A stretch of DNA of 64,000 bases from Stercorarius parasiticus (taxonomy: Eukaryota; Chordata; Aves; Charadriiformes; Stercorariidae). Every line of letters begins with the position of its first letter. Position 1 is the first letter of the stretch. The notes beneath the pieces were generated by a model that was given only the letters and a program-made list of their open reading frames with translations, did not search any database and was not told where the DNA came from. The DNA lies in NCBI GenBank assembly GCA_013396915.1, contig VWZL01000202.1, positions 92,447 through 156,446 on the forward strand, written 5' to 3'. Below are positions 35,350 to 47,830 of the stretch, one piece after another. The translations under genes and the position numbers were made by a program.

Positions 35350-35440
35350 TTCAGATCCACAAAGATGTTCAGACACTCCATTCCTATTTATTTCAACAGG
35401 AATCAAGCTGCTAAGTATTCTTTGCAGATTTGGGCTTAAG
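35350..35440. repeat. Imperfect palindromic interspersed repeat
   Basis: Left arm CAGATCCACAAAGATGTTCA and right arm AAGTATTCTTTGCAGATTTG are imperfect reverse complements around CATTCCTATTTATTTCAACAGG. It resembles the palindromic family with 'agatccacaaag...ctttgtggatct' ends. Confidence 0.5.
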
Positions 35441-37523
35441 TAACTCGCCCAGTGTTGTTCTGGAAATCTGAGAGAACCCACCTCTTGCACGTGTCAGTTC
35501 AGAGCCTGAACTGCAAGAGCAGATCTTTTTTCTGAGCAAGTTGTCTCCAGCATACCAGAACTGCCGAAATCCTATGAACACTCAAGCGTTAGCGTGGACT
35601 CCCACAGAGCAAATCTGAGCCTTCTGACCATTTTCTCTGTTAACTTTTAGAGAGCCCACAGGCGCAGTCTGCCAGTCCCAAAAGAGCCACCGGTTATAAA
35701 GCACTTTTCTCTGTGCCCCAGAGCCCATTTACCGCTGCCTCTGGTCTGCCCCGGTTACGAAAGCGGCTCAAGGCACACAGGCTGCTCAACATGCCTAGCA
35801 GGCACCGGGCTCAAACACTTCTGCCTGCACTGATTTTTGAGCCTTCCTCCCACAGGTAAGCCCCAACCACGGGAAACAAATTCCCCCGGACCAGTGATGT
35901 GTGTAACGATGGGATGGGGAAGTCAGGCCTTTCCAGTCTAACTGGGAGCTCCAAAGCAAGAGGCTTACATGCTGTCCCGATCCTCCTTTGCAGTGCTAAA
36001 CCAAGGGGTTTGTAGCTCCAGCCTCCCGGTCCCCTATGGCTGCCATGAGAGGCAAGAAGAAAGTTGGTAGTTTTAGTAGCCATTTAAAATGTCATCCATC
36101 AACGCCAGCATCCGGTTTAAATCCATGCAGAGCAAGGACAGCCCAAACAGAGGTATACGCTAAGCTTAATAAGGTGATTGACTAGATAAATGCAGGGGAG
36201 GAGGGATTATTATGAAAGGCAACAGGAGACCTGGATTTTCATTTGTGCATAGTTGAAGCTCCTCTCCCTCTTCCCCAGTGCGCATAGACCAGGGCTCACT
36301 GCACTGGTGCTGTAAAACACAGGACTAAAAACCAGTTATTTCCCTCCAAAACTCACAGCCTAAGTAGTTTTCCTCTAGCAAAGAAAAATACAGTCCATAG
36401 AAGCCTCTACTTTCCTCAGCTGGACTGAGGAAACCCTGAGCCTGTCTGATTTTCCAGGTCACTCTTCCACATTGCTCACACGCCTCTGAAGCGCGTGGAG
36501 AAGGGGCTGAGACTCACCGAGCTCTACAGACATCACTTCACAGTACCAAGGAGGTGGGTGCTCTCCCTGGGGAGTCAATGAAACCCCAAGGGCACAGAGG
36601 TGTCCAAGGCAAAGTAAAAATCGTCCTGCTGGTTCTGATGGCTTGTGGATCCCAGCCTTTCAGCCCTGCCCAGCGCCTCAGCTCCCGGACGGCAGGGCCG
36701 AGGAGCCGTCCCAGAACTCCCCGCCCCCACTAATGCCTGCGAAACGTAAAGATTTGCAGAGTTTACTTGCAAAGCCTTTTAGAAGCAGAGACGAGTAAAC
36801 AAGAGTGAAAAGTTAAACAAAGGAAATACATTTATGCTTGTACTGTTTTCAAGTTTATGCAAACAATCCTTTTCTAAAGCTGTCACTGACACTCCTGGCA
36901 CGTTCTCATTCCCCAGCTCGGAGTCATGTTGGAAACTGAAATCACAAGCATTTCTGAGATGCTTTGGGCAAAATACCTCCCTCAGCTCCACTAGCCAAAA
37001 ATCAGTGAGTCCACTGCAGCCACGGAGCCACGGCAACATCCTTGTGCACTGATTGATTCTGGAAGAGGAGGGAGAAGAGTCTGAACTTTTCTAGCCACAG
37101 CGGCCATGGAAGAAATTGGTATAGAGTTAGCCAAACGAATTATGAAGATCAGCTGAAGAAATAACAGCAGGAAATCGTCAAGCAGAGCAGGAATTAGAAA
37201 ATATTACTTTCTAGCTGGTCAGGCAGTAAGTGGATCTGCCATAAGCGTAACTTTTTGCTCATTACTTGACCTGGGGGAAGGAGACATGGACAGCCTGCTC
37301 TCCACCGATGGAGAAGGGAAGAGCACGTAGGAAGGGAAGAGGACTCTGCTAGACCCAGGCGCTACTGTGAGAGTCAGTGCAGTGTGTTCCTGTCTCTGGG
37401 AGCTGCTCGGGGGCATTTTCCTGCTCACATTAATTCACCTCTGGATGTTGGATTCCGCAAATTGCACAGCATCCAGTACAGGGGCGTATGGTAGGATGGG
37501 GGTTCCCATTTGGAGAGATAGGG
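35441..37523. other. Unique non-coding stretch, no gene recognised
   Basis: A small GC-rich patch at 36655-36730 has about six CpGs but is too short to call an island. No exon or transposon recognised. Confidence 0.45.
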
Positions 37524-38018
37524 TCATAGAATCATAGAATGGTTTGGGTTGGAAAGGACCTTAAAGACCACCTCATTCCACCCCCCTGCCCTGGGCAGGG
37601 ACACCTCCCACCAGCCCAGGTTGCTCCAAGCCCCGTCCAGCCTGGCCTTAAACCCCTCCAGGGATGGGGCAGCCACAGCTTCTCTGGGCAACCTGTTCCA
37701 CTGCCTCACCACCCTTATAGTGAAAAAATTCTTCCTAATATCTAATCTAAATCTCCCCTCTTCCAGTTTGAAGCCATTACCCCTCGTCCTATCACTACAT
37801 GCCCTTGTAAAAAGTCCCTTGACAGAATTCTTGTAGGCCCGCTTCAGATACTGGAAAGCTGCTCTAAGGTCTCCCTGGAGCCTTCTGTTCTCGAGGCTGA
37901 ACACCCACAAATCTCTCAGCCTGTCCTCACAGCAGAGGGGCTCTAACCCTCTGATCATCTTCATGGCCTCCTCTGGATCCGCTCCAACAGGTCCATGTCC
38001 TTCTGATGTTGGGGTCCT
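37524..38018 (-). mobile_element. CR1 LINE, 5'-truncated, with intact-looking ORF2 C-terminal frame
   Basis: The plus strand opens with TCATAGAATCATAGAATGGT, the reversed terminal short repeats, then GGTTGGAAAGGACC. On the minus strand the ORF2 C-terminus is open throughout: [60 protein letters not shown] and RLPREAVAAPSLEGFKARLD follow in one frame. The 5' break is near 38018, after a CAACAGGTCCATGTCCTTCT landmark. It shares the GWWEVSLPRAGG block with the plus-strand copy at 13915-14552. The frame is a C-terminal fragment only, without endonuclease or RT, so it is not functional. Confidence 0.97.
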
Positions 38019-38459
38019 CCCCCCAGCAACCCTGAGTGCCGGAGGGGAGCTTTGCTTCTGCCCCTTAACATCAGGACGGGTGGGGAGTGGGGCCGGGGGA
38101 GCAGCCAGGGTCAGACTCCTCCCCAGCCTCCCCATGCAGCCTTCCACAGTAAAGAGGGAGCAGTCCCTCTGCCAGTTTGCACAGAAAAATAAAAAAAATA
38201 AAGGGTCGCTTTCTGCTTCCAGGGTTAGAGTCCACTGAGGCCAGACAAAGCGACAGTTTCCGAAATCATGTCTCAAAAAGTGGCAGGGGTTTATTTCAAA
38301 GTGAACACGTGCACGTTGATGCCAGGCAGCACCAGCTCCGCTTCAGCTAGAAGAGAGCACAGTTGCCATTCAGACGCCTCCTCACCCTTTTTCCTCCCCT
38401 CCATTCAGCTGCACGAGACGGCACGTTTAACAGCTGATCCATCTGGAGGAAAGCCTACA

Positions 38460-38800
38460 AAGTTAATTTCTAGCTTTGAGATGGTTACTGGTAATTGTAG
38501 GTAATTTCAAATATAACTGCAATCGAGTTGAAAAAGCTCTGTTTTCAATGTTTATGCTCATCACTCTAATTTAAGACCTAGAATGCTGGATACCCTGCTC
38601 TTCAATACACACCCATTTTTCATCTTCCTGATTTTACCACTAGCGATTATAAAAACAGCCCCAGCAAACCACAGTCTGCAATGCAAGACAAATGTTTGAA
38701 AAGTTGCATATAAAGTTTCAAGCAAAGCTGCTTGAAGGTTAACGACGGAACATGTTAATGATTATCAAATAGACAAGGAAAGCCACAAAGCGCTTCGAAC
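38460..38800. other. Candidate conserved non-coding element (AT-rich)
   Basis: AT-rich unique DNA with GTTAATTTC, GGTAATTGTAGGTAATTTC, CTAATTTAAG and GTTAATGATTATC cores, without transposon landmarks. Inference from composition only. Confidence 0.2.
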
Positions 38801-39686
38801 ACAGAAATGCAAGAGCCCCTCAAAATAAATGGTGGCTAACCTTGTTTAGAATAATACTTCTCTTCAAAGTAATGGAACTGTTGCATGTCGCAAATATGTC
38901 CACATGTCGTTTTAATACAGGAATAATTACCCATGGCATGTTTGTTAGTGGAAAAAGCAAAGGTCTCCTATTACTTACACATAATAAAACCTGCATTGTT
39001 TACCATGAATGAGTTATATGAGACTGGTAATAAATAAGTGTTGTAACAAACTTTGGTGCCCAGGCTTACAAACCGTTCTTAATATCTGCAGTTTTGGTAG
39101 CACCTAGAGGCCCCCGGTAAGATCTGCGATGCTGAGCCTGCTGCAGAGTAAGAAATTGTTCTGAAACACACAAAAGACGGCATAGGTAGAGTAAAAAGAT
39201 CCAAAACCCCTGAGCAGGGTGACTCAAACCACACAACTATTTCCAGAGAGCACATCAGAGAGGGACACACTGCAGGTGGCCCCTCTGCTGCCTCCATGGT
39301 GTGCCCTATGTGGGCAGAAAGCAGGCAGGGGACAGAGCAGAACCAAAGGCTGCGCTTTTGGCACTGGGTAGCTGTTACCCAAGAGACTGCAATACGCAAA
39401 GCTACTCGTACGTGCAACTGCTCCCAGACCGGGGACTCTAACATGACCACTTTAAAAGCTAGGCTACACCCTTGAAGTTAAAATCAACAGCTGTGTGCTG
39501 GCTTACATACACTTAAAATATCTGATTTTTAAAAAATACATTGGGCTTTCTATAGTTGACAAAACTGCTTTGTAGTTTTAAGCTCTGTAGTGGCTAAAGT
39601 CCTATCTGCCAAATCTGTGTGTATATCAGAGTATCTCTATCCGTATCTCTATCCATAGCTAATCTCTGTGAACGTGTGCCTGCTTG

Positions 39687-39728
39687 AAAAAAAAAAACAA
39701 AAACAAACAAAAAAAAAAACCCAAAACC
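39687..39728 (+). repeat. A-rich low-complexity run
   Basis: A runs broken by single C and CCC, similar in style to 8437-8473. Confidence 0.85.
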
Positions 39729-42700
39729 TTAGTTTGCTATATTCTTGACTCAAGAAACCAAGACAGTTAAAGGAACTATTTAAAGCTGGAACTACTCAGG
39801 AAATTATTTGTTTTTCTATGAAAAATTTAGAGGAAAATTAAAAAAAGTCCTTTTCCTCAACATTTTCCTACTTTTTGTTTTAAAATGAAAAAGTGTCTTT
39901 TCTTAAACTGCTTTTGTTGGGTTTTGGCAGCCTTTGAACCATTTGAAAACTGTTGCAACAGAAAATTATCCCGCCAGCTCTACTGAGAGCATCAATTCTG
40001 TGAAGATTTGCGTACTTGCTTATTTTAATGCAACCCACAAAGGTAAGCCTCTTTGCAGAACCAGTTCTGAAATGCTGTGCTTAAAAAAACCCCTGTATGT
40101 AACATATCTAAGCGAACTTAAAAACCTTGCTATAGTAACGAAATGGACTTATTTTAACTTCTCAGTAAGTTGCTTTATATAGAGAAGGATGCAGCTGTGG
40201 GACTACTGGTAGAGGCTAAACATGATTCGGAGCCGTGCACCACTTTACCCAAGACGGACATCGCTCCAAGCAGTTAGCTGCTCCTTCATTCATCCCAAGA
40301 AATGCAGGCCCGTTTTCCTATTTATTTCTGTTTCTTCACTTGAAGAATAAGGAGTTTAGGACAATTTAAGACCATCACCTTAGGTTCTATCAAAGTCCCA
40401 GTTACTCCTTGTTGGGTGGAAGGGTTTACTAAAGATGAGAGGCTTTAAGGAAAAACAAATGAACAAAACAAAGAGAAAAATTCAAGCAAATGAGTTTCAT
40501 GGCAACCATACAAGTCATCAAGGCTCCTCTAGATTTATGCAGGAGAATGCTTGCTCCAAAATAATGCCCCAATCTCACAGGCATCAAATCCATCCCAGCA
40601 AGCTCTGCCCTTCCCCAGCCACTTGGCTTGACGTGTTAGACCCACAACCCCACCCGACCACCTGGTAAATGTGCAAAAAGCTAAAAGTGAATGATTTCCA
40701 CTCAGGAGTAATGTCGGTGGCCACCAGGACTCAAGATTCATCAGCAGAAAGTCCCTCACTGCTTCCCTGTCACTGAACTCCAGTTCCTGCTCTACAGGAG
40801 CAGGCAGCAACGATGCAACAGGACTGAAGCCTCCAGCTCCTAACGACTATTTCCACTCTGTTCTTTCAGACTTGCAAAGCTTTTGCTGTGCTATCTGTGA
40901 CTATAACATCATATAAGGCTTTAGTTAGGAGGCAAAATAATAGGGGGGCCTCAGAAACATGGTAATCAAAGGCAGCTGCATGCAAGACATTACACTCAAG
41001 CTCTAAGAATAACCATTAATTGTTTGCATGGGTCAAAAAAATTAGCTCCCATGAAAAATGAATATCAGTTGAAGCCTAATGAGAGGCTGGTTAAACATAG
41101 CAGAGAAATAACAGTAAGGGAGAAAAATTCAGGACCCTGATTCTGAGCGCCTGGAGTAACCAAAGCTGATGGTGAAACTGAGACAATGAAGTCTGATCCT
41201 ACGGAGCTCGACTGGTTGTGTTTATTAGTTCAACTCGTGGGTCACCTTCATGTTATTTGAGGGTGTCTGGAAAAGCCTGCAGTGTTATTCAAGTTGAAAG
41301 GGCAACAAGGACCACAGAGGTAAATCAGAGTCTTTCCCTGGGAGGACTCTGGAACAGGTTAGCAAGAAAAAATATGGAAAAGAGATTTTTCTTGCCAATA
41401 TTGTGCACACTGAATGCCCCAGAAATATCCCTCTGAGAACACAGAGAGCAGTGCTTAGAGCAGACTGTCTTCAGCTCACTGATTTGTTTTCCCCCTTTAC
41501 AGTACGTGCTGTCTTCCCATCCAGGCTGAAGGCACTTCTGCATAACCTGTGATCCAAAGAATAATCTCAATCCATCCACAGGGGTCTAAGTAAAACAGAA
41601 GAAAACCAGCTCGAGCTAACTCACCACCTCAGTCACATCTTTGTCCTGCTGGCATTGTGTTTAGCCCACAGTGATAAACTCAGTTGCGAAATTGTTAAGA
41701 CAAAGTTGAAGCTCCCAGCCCGCCAAGCACTTATACGTACAAAAGAAAGGCAGAAGGGATCAAAGTCAGAAGGATAAAATGAATTTACTGTGAGGGGTAC
41801 ACCTCTTCCCCTTCTAAGCTACAACAGCACACCAAAATGCTGGGCAAAATTATCCCACCCCAGAAACTGCTGCTACTTCTGCCAAAGGCAGGTACACCAG
41901 CAAATGTAAGACTGCGCTCCTTGCTCTCTGGGTAGCAATCAGACCTGAAAGATGGTCTGATGTTATGCCCTTTATCATCCCAACATGGTTGAGACAGCAG
42001 CAGCTCAGGAGTCCCAATGTGCCTTGCTGAGCAGTATCTCGCTTTGGTCTGAGGGGGCTGACGGCACCACAATACCACGAGATGGAAAACGGTCTCCTCT
42101 CCGTGCGTGCGTAGGTTAGTGTCTGTTAGCCATACGCCTGGGAGGAAGATGACAGAGGACAATATGATACAATGCACCATTTGAGTGAGATGTTACTCTT
42201 CCTCGATGGAAGGGTAAGAAACCAGACAAGGAACTTGTTCTTCTCATGAAACCTTCCCATTTCCCTTCTGCCATTTGGTCTGTGAAAGAGGGAATGGGGA
42301 ATGGATGGGTAATCCCCAAGGAGCACCAGCCAAGTTCCCAGACTTATTTTTCAAATGCCTTGCATTTCACTGTGCAAGTTGGAATACCAGAAAAACGACC
42401 TTTCTTGGTAGCTGTTCTTCTATTCCTGGAACTTGGCAAAGAGACACCCAGTGATGCTAGAGATGCTCTAGTGTTCCACAGGCTAACAGGCAAGGCAAAA
42501 TACTTGGAAAACGTGCCGCAAATGCAGGGCCAAGGGAAAATATTTCTGGCGACGAAAATCAGTCCTAACCTTTGTAAAACGCATGTCAACAACAGCATTG
42601 TTTATTATTACCAACTATAGTCCTGCTGATGCTTTTGAGCTAAGAACTGGTTCTGATTCATGTTTCATCTGTGTTGTTCTGCACCACAAACTTCCATCCT

Positions 42701-43351
42701 TTTGCCTGCTGCTCCGGTGAGGAAACTTATTTCTGGTATTTAACAATTAGTCTATTGTTTTTAGGATCCTCTATTCATCTTGAATCACTTGGAAAAAAAT
42801 ATAACCTTAATCTCAATAACTTGCACTTAGAATTATACAGTGTGTTGCATAAATACACTTGAATTATGGATTTGATTTTAGCTGATCTCTGTATCTGTTA
42901 ATCCAGATATTTGTATTTGCTGCATTCTTTGAGTTACCTGATGTAGTTACTGTTTCTATTCAGTGACTGAAACCACATAAATAAAAGGCTGTTTCCAAAA
43001 CTCCTACAATTTGATTCTTTCTCTGAAGTCATATTAGTACCTGTATTGGCAAGCTTTTCATTTCTAGGCAGTCTTCTAAGAATTCACCCATTTCAAAGAC
43101 AAGCGGGCTGCAATTCCTGGCTAATCAAATTAAAGACCTTTGTTGGAACAAAAGCTCTCTGTCCTGAGGAACCATATTTAAAATTACATTTAAAAAAAAT
43201 TGGCATTTAGGCTTCAAAATCGAGCACTGCCAGTTAAGGAAAGCAGATATCTCACTACAGCTCCCTTGTGCTTATGTCTCACGATAGGGTCTTTAATTAC
43301 AGCACCATTTCAGATAATTTTTACATATGTTATTCACACAGTGAACGGTGA

Positions 43352-43370
43352 TGAATGAATGAATGAATGA
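43352..43370. repeat. (TGAA)n microsatellite
   Basis: Four to five TGAA units, read directly. Confidence 0.85.
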
Positions 43371-43523
43371 GCGGCTGGTCACCCCTCACTACGCGCTATG
43401 TGTCTCTCCGCCTTGTTTTGCAACCCAAACCCTGTTCCAAAGGCAAGATTAATAATTTCTCTCTAGGTTTTTCTAAAGAGCATTCCAATGTAATATTAAT
43501 TAATCAATTACTATTCACCCTGC

Positions 43524-43600
43524 AAAATGGGAAAGTGCTACACTTCCCATTTTATAGGCAAGAAGCCGAGGCACAGAAAGGAGGTCAAAAGTGCCCATTA
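43524..43600 (-). repeat. MIR-like SINE scrap (antisense) beginning in a hairpin
   Basis: CTTCCCATTTTATAGGCAAG, AAGCCGAGGCACAGAAAGGA and GGTCAAAAGTGCCC follow reversed MIR (cccattttacagatgaggaaactgaggcacagagaggt...tgCCC). The right arm of a strong inverted repeat starts here: AAAATGGGAAAGTG (43524-43537) pairs with CACTTCCCATTTT (43541-43553) with one bulged A and a CTA loop. Confidence 0.55.
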
Positions 43601-44349
43601 ATTTTCAGAGCCCAATTCGATATGCCTCGGACATGATTATTCACGGTACTTAGCATTATATACTGCTTTATGCATTCAACATACTGCTCTTGGTGAATGA
43701 AGTGGCTGCTGGTGGTCCTTGGCACTTCTGCCGATCAACTTTGTGGGATGGCAGGTCAGGGGCACAGAAGGTGAGCAGCATACACGCACAGTGACCCCCA
43801 GGAAATGTCCCGTTAAGGGATGGCCCCACCTAGGACCACAGAAGCCCCACTTTCCCAGGCAGCATTACAACGCCTTAATTTTGGGACCATCCAGTCCATC
43901 ACTCATCACACAATTCCCAGTTGCTGCACCAGCAGAGAAAGGAATCTCGCAGACAATAACCACATTACTAGCAGAACGGGAATTGTTCATACAGACATTT
44001 CTCCCATTTCCAAAACAAGGTGGTGGTCCAAGGGCAACATAGCTTGTGGAGACACAATTAAAGCTCTCCATCCCATTGCAGATGTACAGGGGGGTTGCAT
44101 CAAGGGCAGCTTTATGCTGATGTTTCCTTCACAGTTTGGAGAGTTGATTACAAGGAAAGTTTTGGGTTGGCCCTTCAGATTTGCAGTAAAACGTGCAGTT
44201 TTCCTGAGGGGATGGGTCGTGCGTAGTTTATGAGACTGTTAAGAGAGGTACAGTCCTGAGACCGTTGAGCAACTGTGTACCTGGGCTTGTGCCAGTGCCT
44301 ATTGAGGAAAAACCATGTGTGAAGTGATATATTTCTAGCTGAGCCTTAA

Positions 44350-44660
44350 AAACTTACAGGGATGAAGATTGCCCTCCTTTCCTCCTCCACTCGCAGCCTG
44401 TTCCAGTGCTGCACTCCCCTCCCAGGAAAAAAGTTTTCCCTAAAGTCCAACGTGAACCTCCCACACTGCAATCCATGGCTGTTGCCCCTTATTGTATCAT
44501 GTGCCACTGCCAAGAAGAGTTTGATCCCATCATCTTCATAGCTGCCCTTCAAACCATTGTATTAAATCTCCTCTTACTGTCCTTTTTGCTTGGCCTCAAC
44601 CCTGAAAGAAGCCAGGACTTTCTGTACCTTCTCTGAGGCCCAGATATGCTTTTGGCCCAG
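44350..44660 (-). mobile_element. Older CR1 LINE fragment, ORF2 C-terminus
   Basis: On the minus strand the frame reads GRFTLDFRENFFPGRGVQHW then NRLRVEEERRA, matching the CR1 C-terminal block ([26 protein letters not shown]), preceded by DTIRGNSHGLQ, matching DRTRGNGxKLQ. The plus strand shows CAGCCTGTTCCAGTGCTGCA. The 3' end is missing. It belongs to a different subfamily from the copies at 13.9 and 37.5 kb. Its upstream end overlaps a large inverted repeat. Confidence 0.82.
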
Positions 44661-44698
44661 AACTGAAGGCCCTGCTTCTTTCAGGGTTAAGGCCAAGC
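44588..44698. repeat. Inverted repeat, 29-base arms (26 of 29 matching), 53-base spacer
   Basis: Left arm 44588-44616 (GCTTGGCCTCAACCCTGAAA then GAAGCCAGG) and right arm 44670-44698 (CCCTGCTTCTTTCAGGG then TTAAGGCCAAGC) are reverse complements at 26 of 29 positions. One of the three mismatches becomes a G-U pair if the minus strand is transcribed. It begins inside a decayed CR1. Confidence 0.9.
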
Positions 44699-45799
44699 AC
44701 CTGTACAACCACCCCAGAGCTCCCATCTGAGCTGCAAGCTGAAGTTTCCCTTCCATGTAGGCAGCTGGGGAGGGTTATTGACCTCTTTGATATGGACTGG
44801 GGACACAGCCAGAGTCGGCATCAACAGAGGAAAATTCACATCAGTGTTTTCTTTGAGAGCAGAAAAGGCAAACAGAGTCTCTGATGTGCAACTCAAGTGC
44901 ACTTGGTCTTGCACACAGGCAAAGCGATGGAGGCACACAGAGTGGGTTCCCAAGACCACGGGCAGGCAGAGACACCATCCTCGCCATCCTGTTAACCACA
45001 GAAAAAATAAAAAGGAGAAAAAAAGCTATTTTCTCCGGGTACCATTACATTCTGGGAAACATAACAAGAGGCAGACAGGCAGGGAGGGAGTTTAGAGCAG
45101 GTACAAGAAGAGAAAAGGCTGAGCTGGCTGTGGCAGTTAACCTCTGACAGACAGCCTGTAATATACCTGACACAGAAAACAAACCAGGTGGTGCCACTGC
45201 TTGGAGAATACAGAGGCGCAGCGGGGGGACTGGGAGCAGAGGAGGGGGAGAGAGGGAAAACATGAGCAGGGGAAAACGGAGAGGGCAGAAGTCGTTAACC
45301 CCTGATAGCAAGTATAAAGTATTTTACTCCCCATCTCATTCATTAGACCGCGTCAACTCCAGGAGGACTACATCCATTCCCGCACATAAATCTAGCAAGT
45401 TTCTCTTTTAAAAAGCCCAGACACTGTCTTTGCCATGGCAATCCAGCTGTCTGGCCGGCTGCCTGCCCTGCGAACGGGACCGCCAAATCTCAGCTTTCTG
45501 AGAGGAGGGCAGGACTCTCCCAGGGGCGCCCTGAGCCCTCTGCTCAGCACAGCCCAGGGAAGCGGGGTGTCCCCAGGGGACAGCACGGTCCCCTCCCTCT
45601 GGCCCACAGGCAGGAGCAGGTCTCATCCCCATGCTGCCGAGATCTCAGGGAGGCAAAGGCGTTCAGCAAGCATAATAAGCATAAGCATAGCACTAACTCA
45701 CAGAAGCTCAGAAGAGCTCCAGAGCACCTTCTGTATGACTAATTTAATCGGTCATCCAGCATCAGGGCTCCAGCGCGGTCCTCTCAGGCGTCGCATCAC
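44699..45799. other. Unique non-coding stretch, moderately GC-rich at the right
   Basis: Bases 45440-45640 are GC-rich with scattered CpGs but below the left-edge density. A 152-codon plus frame at 45435-45893 runs into the next CR1 out of frame and shows no motif. Confidence 0.45.
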
Positions 45800-46366
45800 A
45801 GAAGATTTTTTCCCCCCTGTACTCAGCACTGGTGAGGCCCCACCTCAAATACTGTGTCCAGTTTTGGGCCCCCCACTACAAGAAAGACATTGAGGTGCTG
45901 GAGCGTGTCCAGAGAAATGCAATGGAGCTGGTGAGGGGTCTGGAGCACAAGTCTTGTGAGGAGCGGCTGAGGGGGCTGGGGGTGTTCAGCCTGGAGAGGA
46001 GGAGGCTGAGGGGAGACCTTCTCACTCTACAACTCCCTGAAAGGAGGGTGGAGCCAGGGGGGGTCGCTCTCTTCTCCCAAGTAACAGGCGATAGGACAAG
46101 AGGAAGCGGCCTCATGTTGCACCAGGGGAGGTTTAGATTGGATATTAGGAAAAAATTCTACACTGAAAGGGTTGTCAAGCATTGGAACGGGCTGCCCAGG
46201 GAAGTGGTGGAGTCGCCATCCCTGGAGGTATTTAAAAGATGGGCTAGACGTGGTGCTGAGGGACGTGGGTTAGTGATGGTTTTTGTCAGTGTTGGGTTGG
46301 TGGTCGGACTCGATCTGAAAGGTCCCTTCCAACCTAGACGATTCTATAATTCTGTGATTCTATGGC
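45800..46366 (+). mobile_element. CR1 LINE, 5'-truncated, ORF2 C-terminal frame largely open
   Basis: Starts near 45800-45815 at [10 protein letters not shown] and stays open through [74 protein letters not shown] and [16 protein letters not shown]. The 3' end is CTCGATCTGAAAGGTCCCTT, CCAACCTAGACGATTCTATA and ATTCTGTGATTCTATGG. Terminal sequence (GGTTGGTGGTCGGACTCGAT) shows it is a different subfamily from the 13.9 and 37.5 kb copies. No endonuclease or RT domain, so not autonomous. The 5' boundary is uncertain. Confidence 0.96.
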
Positions 46367-47465
46367 GCAGGAAAAAATGGACCTCTGATCCTCTCTGCAA
46401 AGCCACATCCTTAACAACCCTAAGGAACAAATCTCACTTATAACGCACGCTTAAATCAGGATACAATGTTGAGAGAAAGGAATTATGCTGAATAACTTGC
46501 ATCTGCTGCTGCTTTGGAACTAATAAAGTTATCTCTGGGCTTCCAGCTCGAGGGGCTCATAATCACGGACACAGAGGGCCCCCATCCTGCCCCTTTTTAA
46601 AAGTTGCTCAAATCAGCAACCACCCAAGCAAAGCTTTGGGAAATGCAGGAAACAGTTCTGTCCTCAAAATCTACCCTTAGAATTCAGATTAAAAAGCTAA
46701 GGATTCCAATAAAAGAACAAGGGCACAAAATCGAGCTATTTTTAACACATCTGTCTATGGTTAAACAACATTGTTTTTCTTTGTGAGAACCTAGTAACAT
46801 CAGGAAAGTTGGATAGCCTTCCTCAAGCTGAGGTATTACAGGGCATCTTGTATACCTTGGCATTGTGTGGCTTTCCAGGACATCATTTTAACACCTCACA
46901 AATCAGACTTTATGGGCATTCTTCTATCATAAATCCATTGCAAAGCAAACACAAAAATTACAAGTTACATGCAGCCAGGTAAACTGCACAGAAGATCACC
47001 AGCGACCAGAGCATTTTTAAAATGTATGACCCATAAAGCATTTGTGGTGTTTTATGATGGCAACGCTTCTTTTAGGGCCTGATCCAGACCTCTTTGAAGT
47101 CAAACGGAGTCTTTCCATTGACATCAGAGGGTGTGGGATTTGTCTCACAGCAACTTATACCAATGAGAACAATATTTTGCTCTGAAGTCATTGCTTTCTG
47201 CCATGGGTGTTTTGAAAACAGCTCGTCACCTGACAATACACCCTGAAGGTACTGACAGTCCGTGTGTTTTCATTATTTAAAAATGAGACTTGGTAACGGG
47301 CTCAGCTGTTTAGGGAAGGTAATATTTTTCTTAAGTACGCCTACTATAAAGTAAATTAGCAAAATCTTCTTCGAGCTGTAACTAAAACATAAGGGCACAG
47401 CTGCCCTGGAGGAGTACAAGGGCTCCCAATGTAAACTCCACTGATATCATCACCATCAGAAGGTC
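46367..47465. other. Unique non-coding stretch with one repeat scrap
   Basis: AT-rich, no gene recognised. A palindromic-repeat copy at 47071-47145 is listed separately. Confidence 0.45.
47071..47145. repeat. Degenerate palindromic interspersed repeat
   Basis: GGGCCTGATCCAGACCTCTT, TGAAGTCAAACGGAGTC, TTTCCATTGACATCAGAGGG. The TGAAGTCAA and TTGACATCA halves are imperfect reverse complements, and the second half recurs at 11405-11420. Confidence 0.6.
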
Positions 47466-47830
47466 ATAAAATTGATTGATTATAAATACAGTCCTCATTT
47501 GTTTACAGCTTGCATTTTTGGGTCCTGGGTAATTAGCACATTAGCAATCTCTCAAAGTGAGCCCTTACAGGTGCCACTCCAAGATAGCCAAAGTGGAAAA
47601 CTGCACAAGAGGAGCCTAATTTTCCTTAAACAATTGCAGGGTGGGTGCATTAGCGTGGAGGGGAGAAATGTCAGTTACGTGTTTAGCTACTTGATCACAC
47701 CTACCCAGGAGCCAAGGGCGTAAGAGGGCATTAAAATGACCTGTTAATTTCCTTCAACCTTAAGGTAGCACCCAAAAAATGAGAGACATGTCAGCAATGT
47801 GAGGGAGATATCCTCTTTGTGCAGCCTGCG
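47466..47830. other. Candidate conserved non-coding element (TAAT-rich)
   Basis: Contains ATTGATTGATTATAAATAC, a forkhead-like TTGTTTACAGC, GGGTAATTAGCACATTAGC, GCCTAATTTTCC and CTGTTAATTTCC within 300 bases. No transposon landmark or coding frame. Enhancer-like by composition only. Confidence 0.25.

Larger units (their letters stand above)
38019..43523. other. Non-coding stretch, no gene recognised
   Basis: Starts with a GC-rich 230 bases beside the CR1, then turns AT-rich. Contains a candidate conserved element, an A-rich run and a TGAA microsatellite listed separately. A short (TATCTC-CG/AT) repeat lies near 39630-39655. Short open frames only. Confidence 0.45.

Noticed and set aside
37524..38276. 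250-codon minus-strand frame as a host gene
   Set aside because: Its C-terminal two thirds is the ORF2 end of a 5'-truncated CR1 element; the N-terminal part is flanking GC-rich DNA read through by chance.
41230..41440. Possible extra CR1 fragment (GGACTCTGGAACAGGTTAGC)
   Set aside because: Only one short landmark resembles CR1; the flanks do not continue the match.
43719..44233. Overlapping 107- and 137-codon plus-strand frames
   Set aside because: No recognisable domain, two frames overlap in the same DNA, and there is no supporting signal.
45832..46443. 203-codon plus-strand frame as a host gene
   Set aside because: It is CR1 ORF2 C-terminus running through the element's 3' UTR into flanking DNA.
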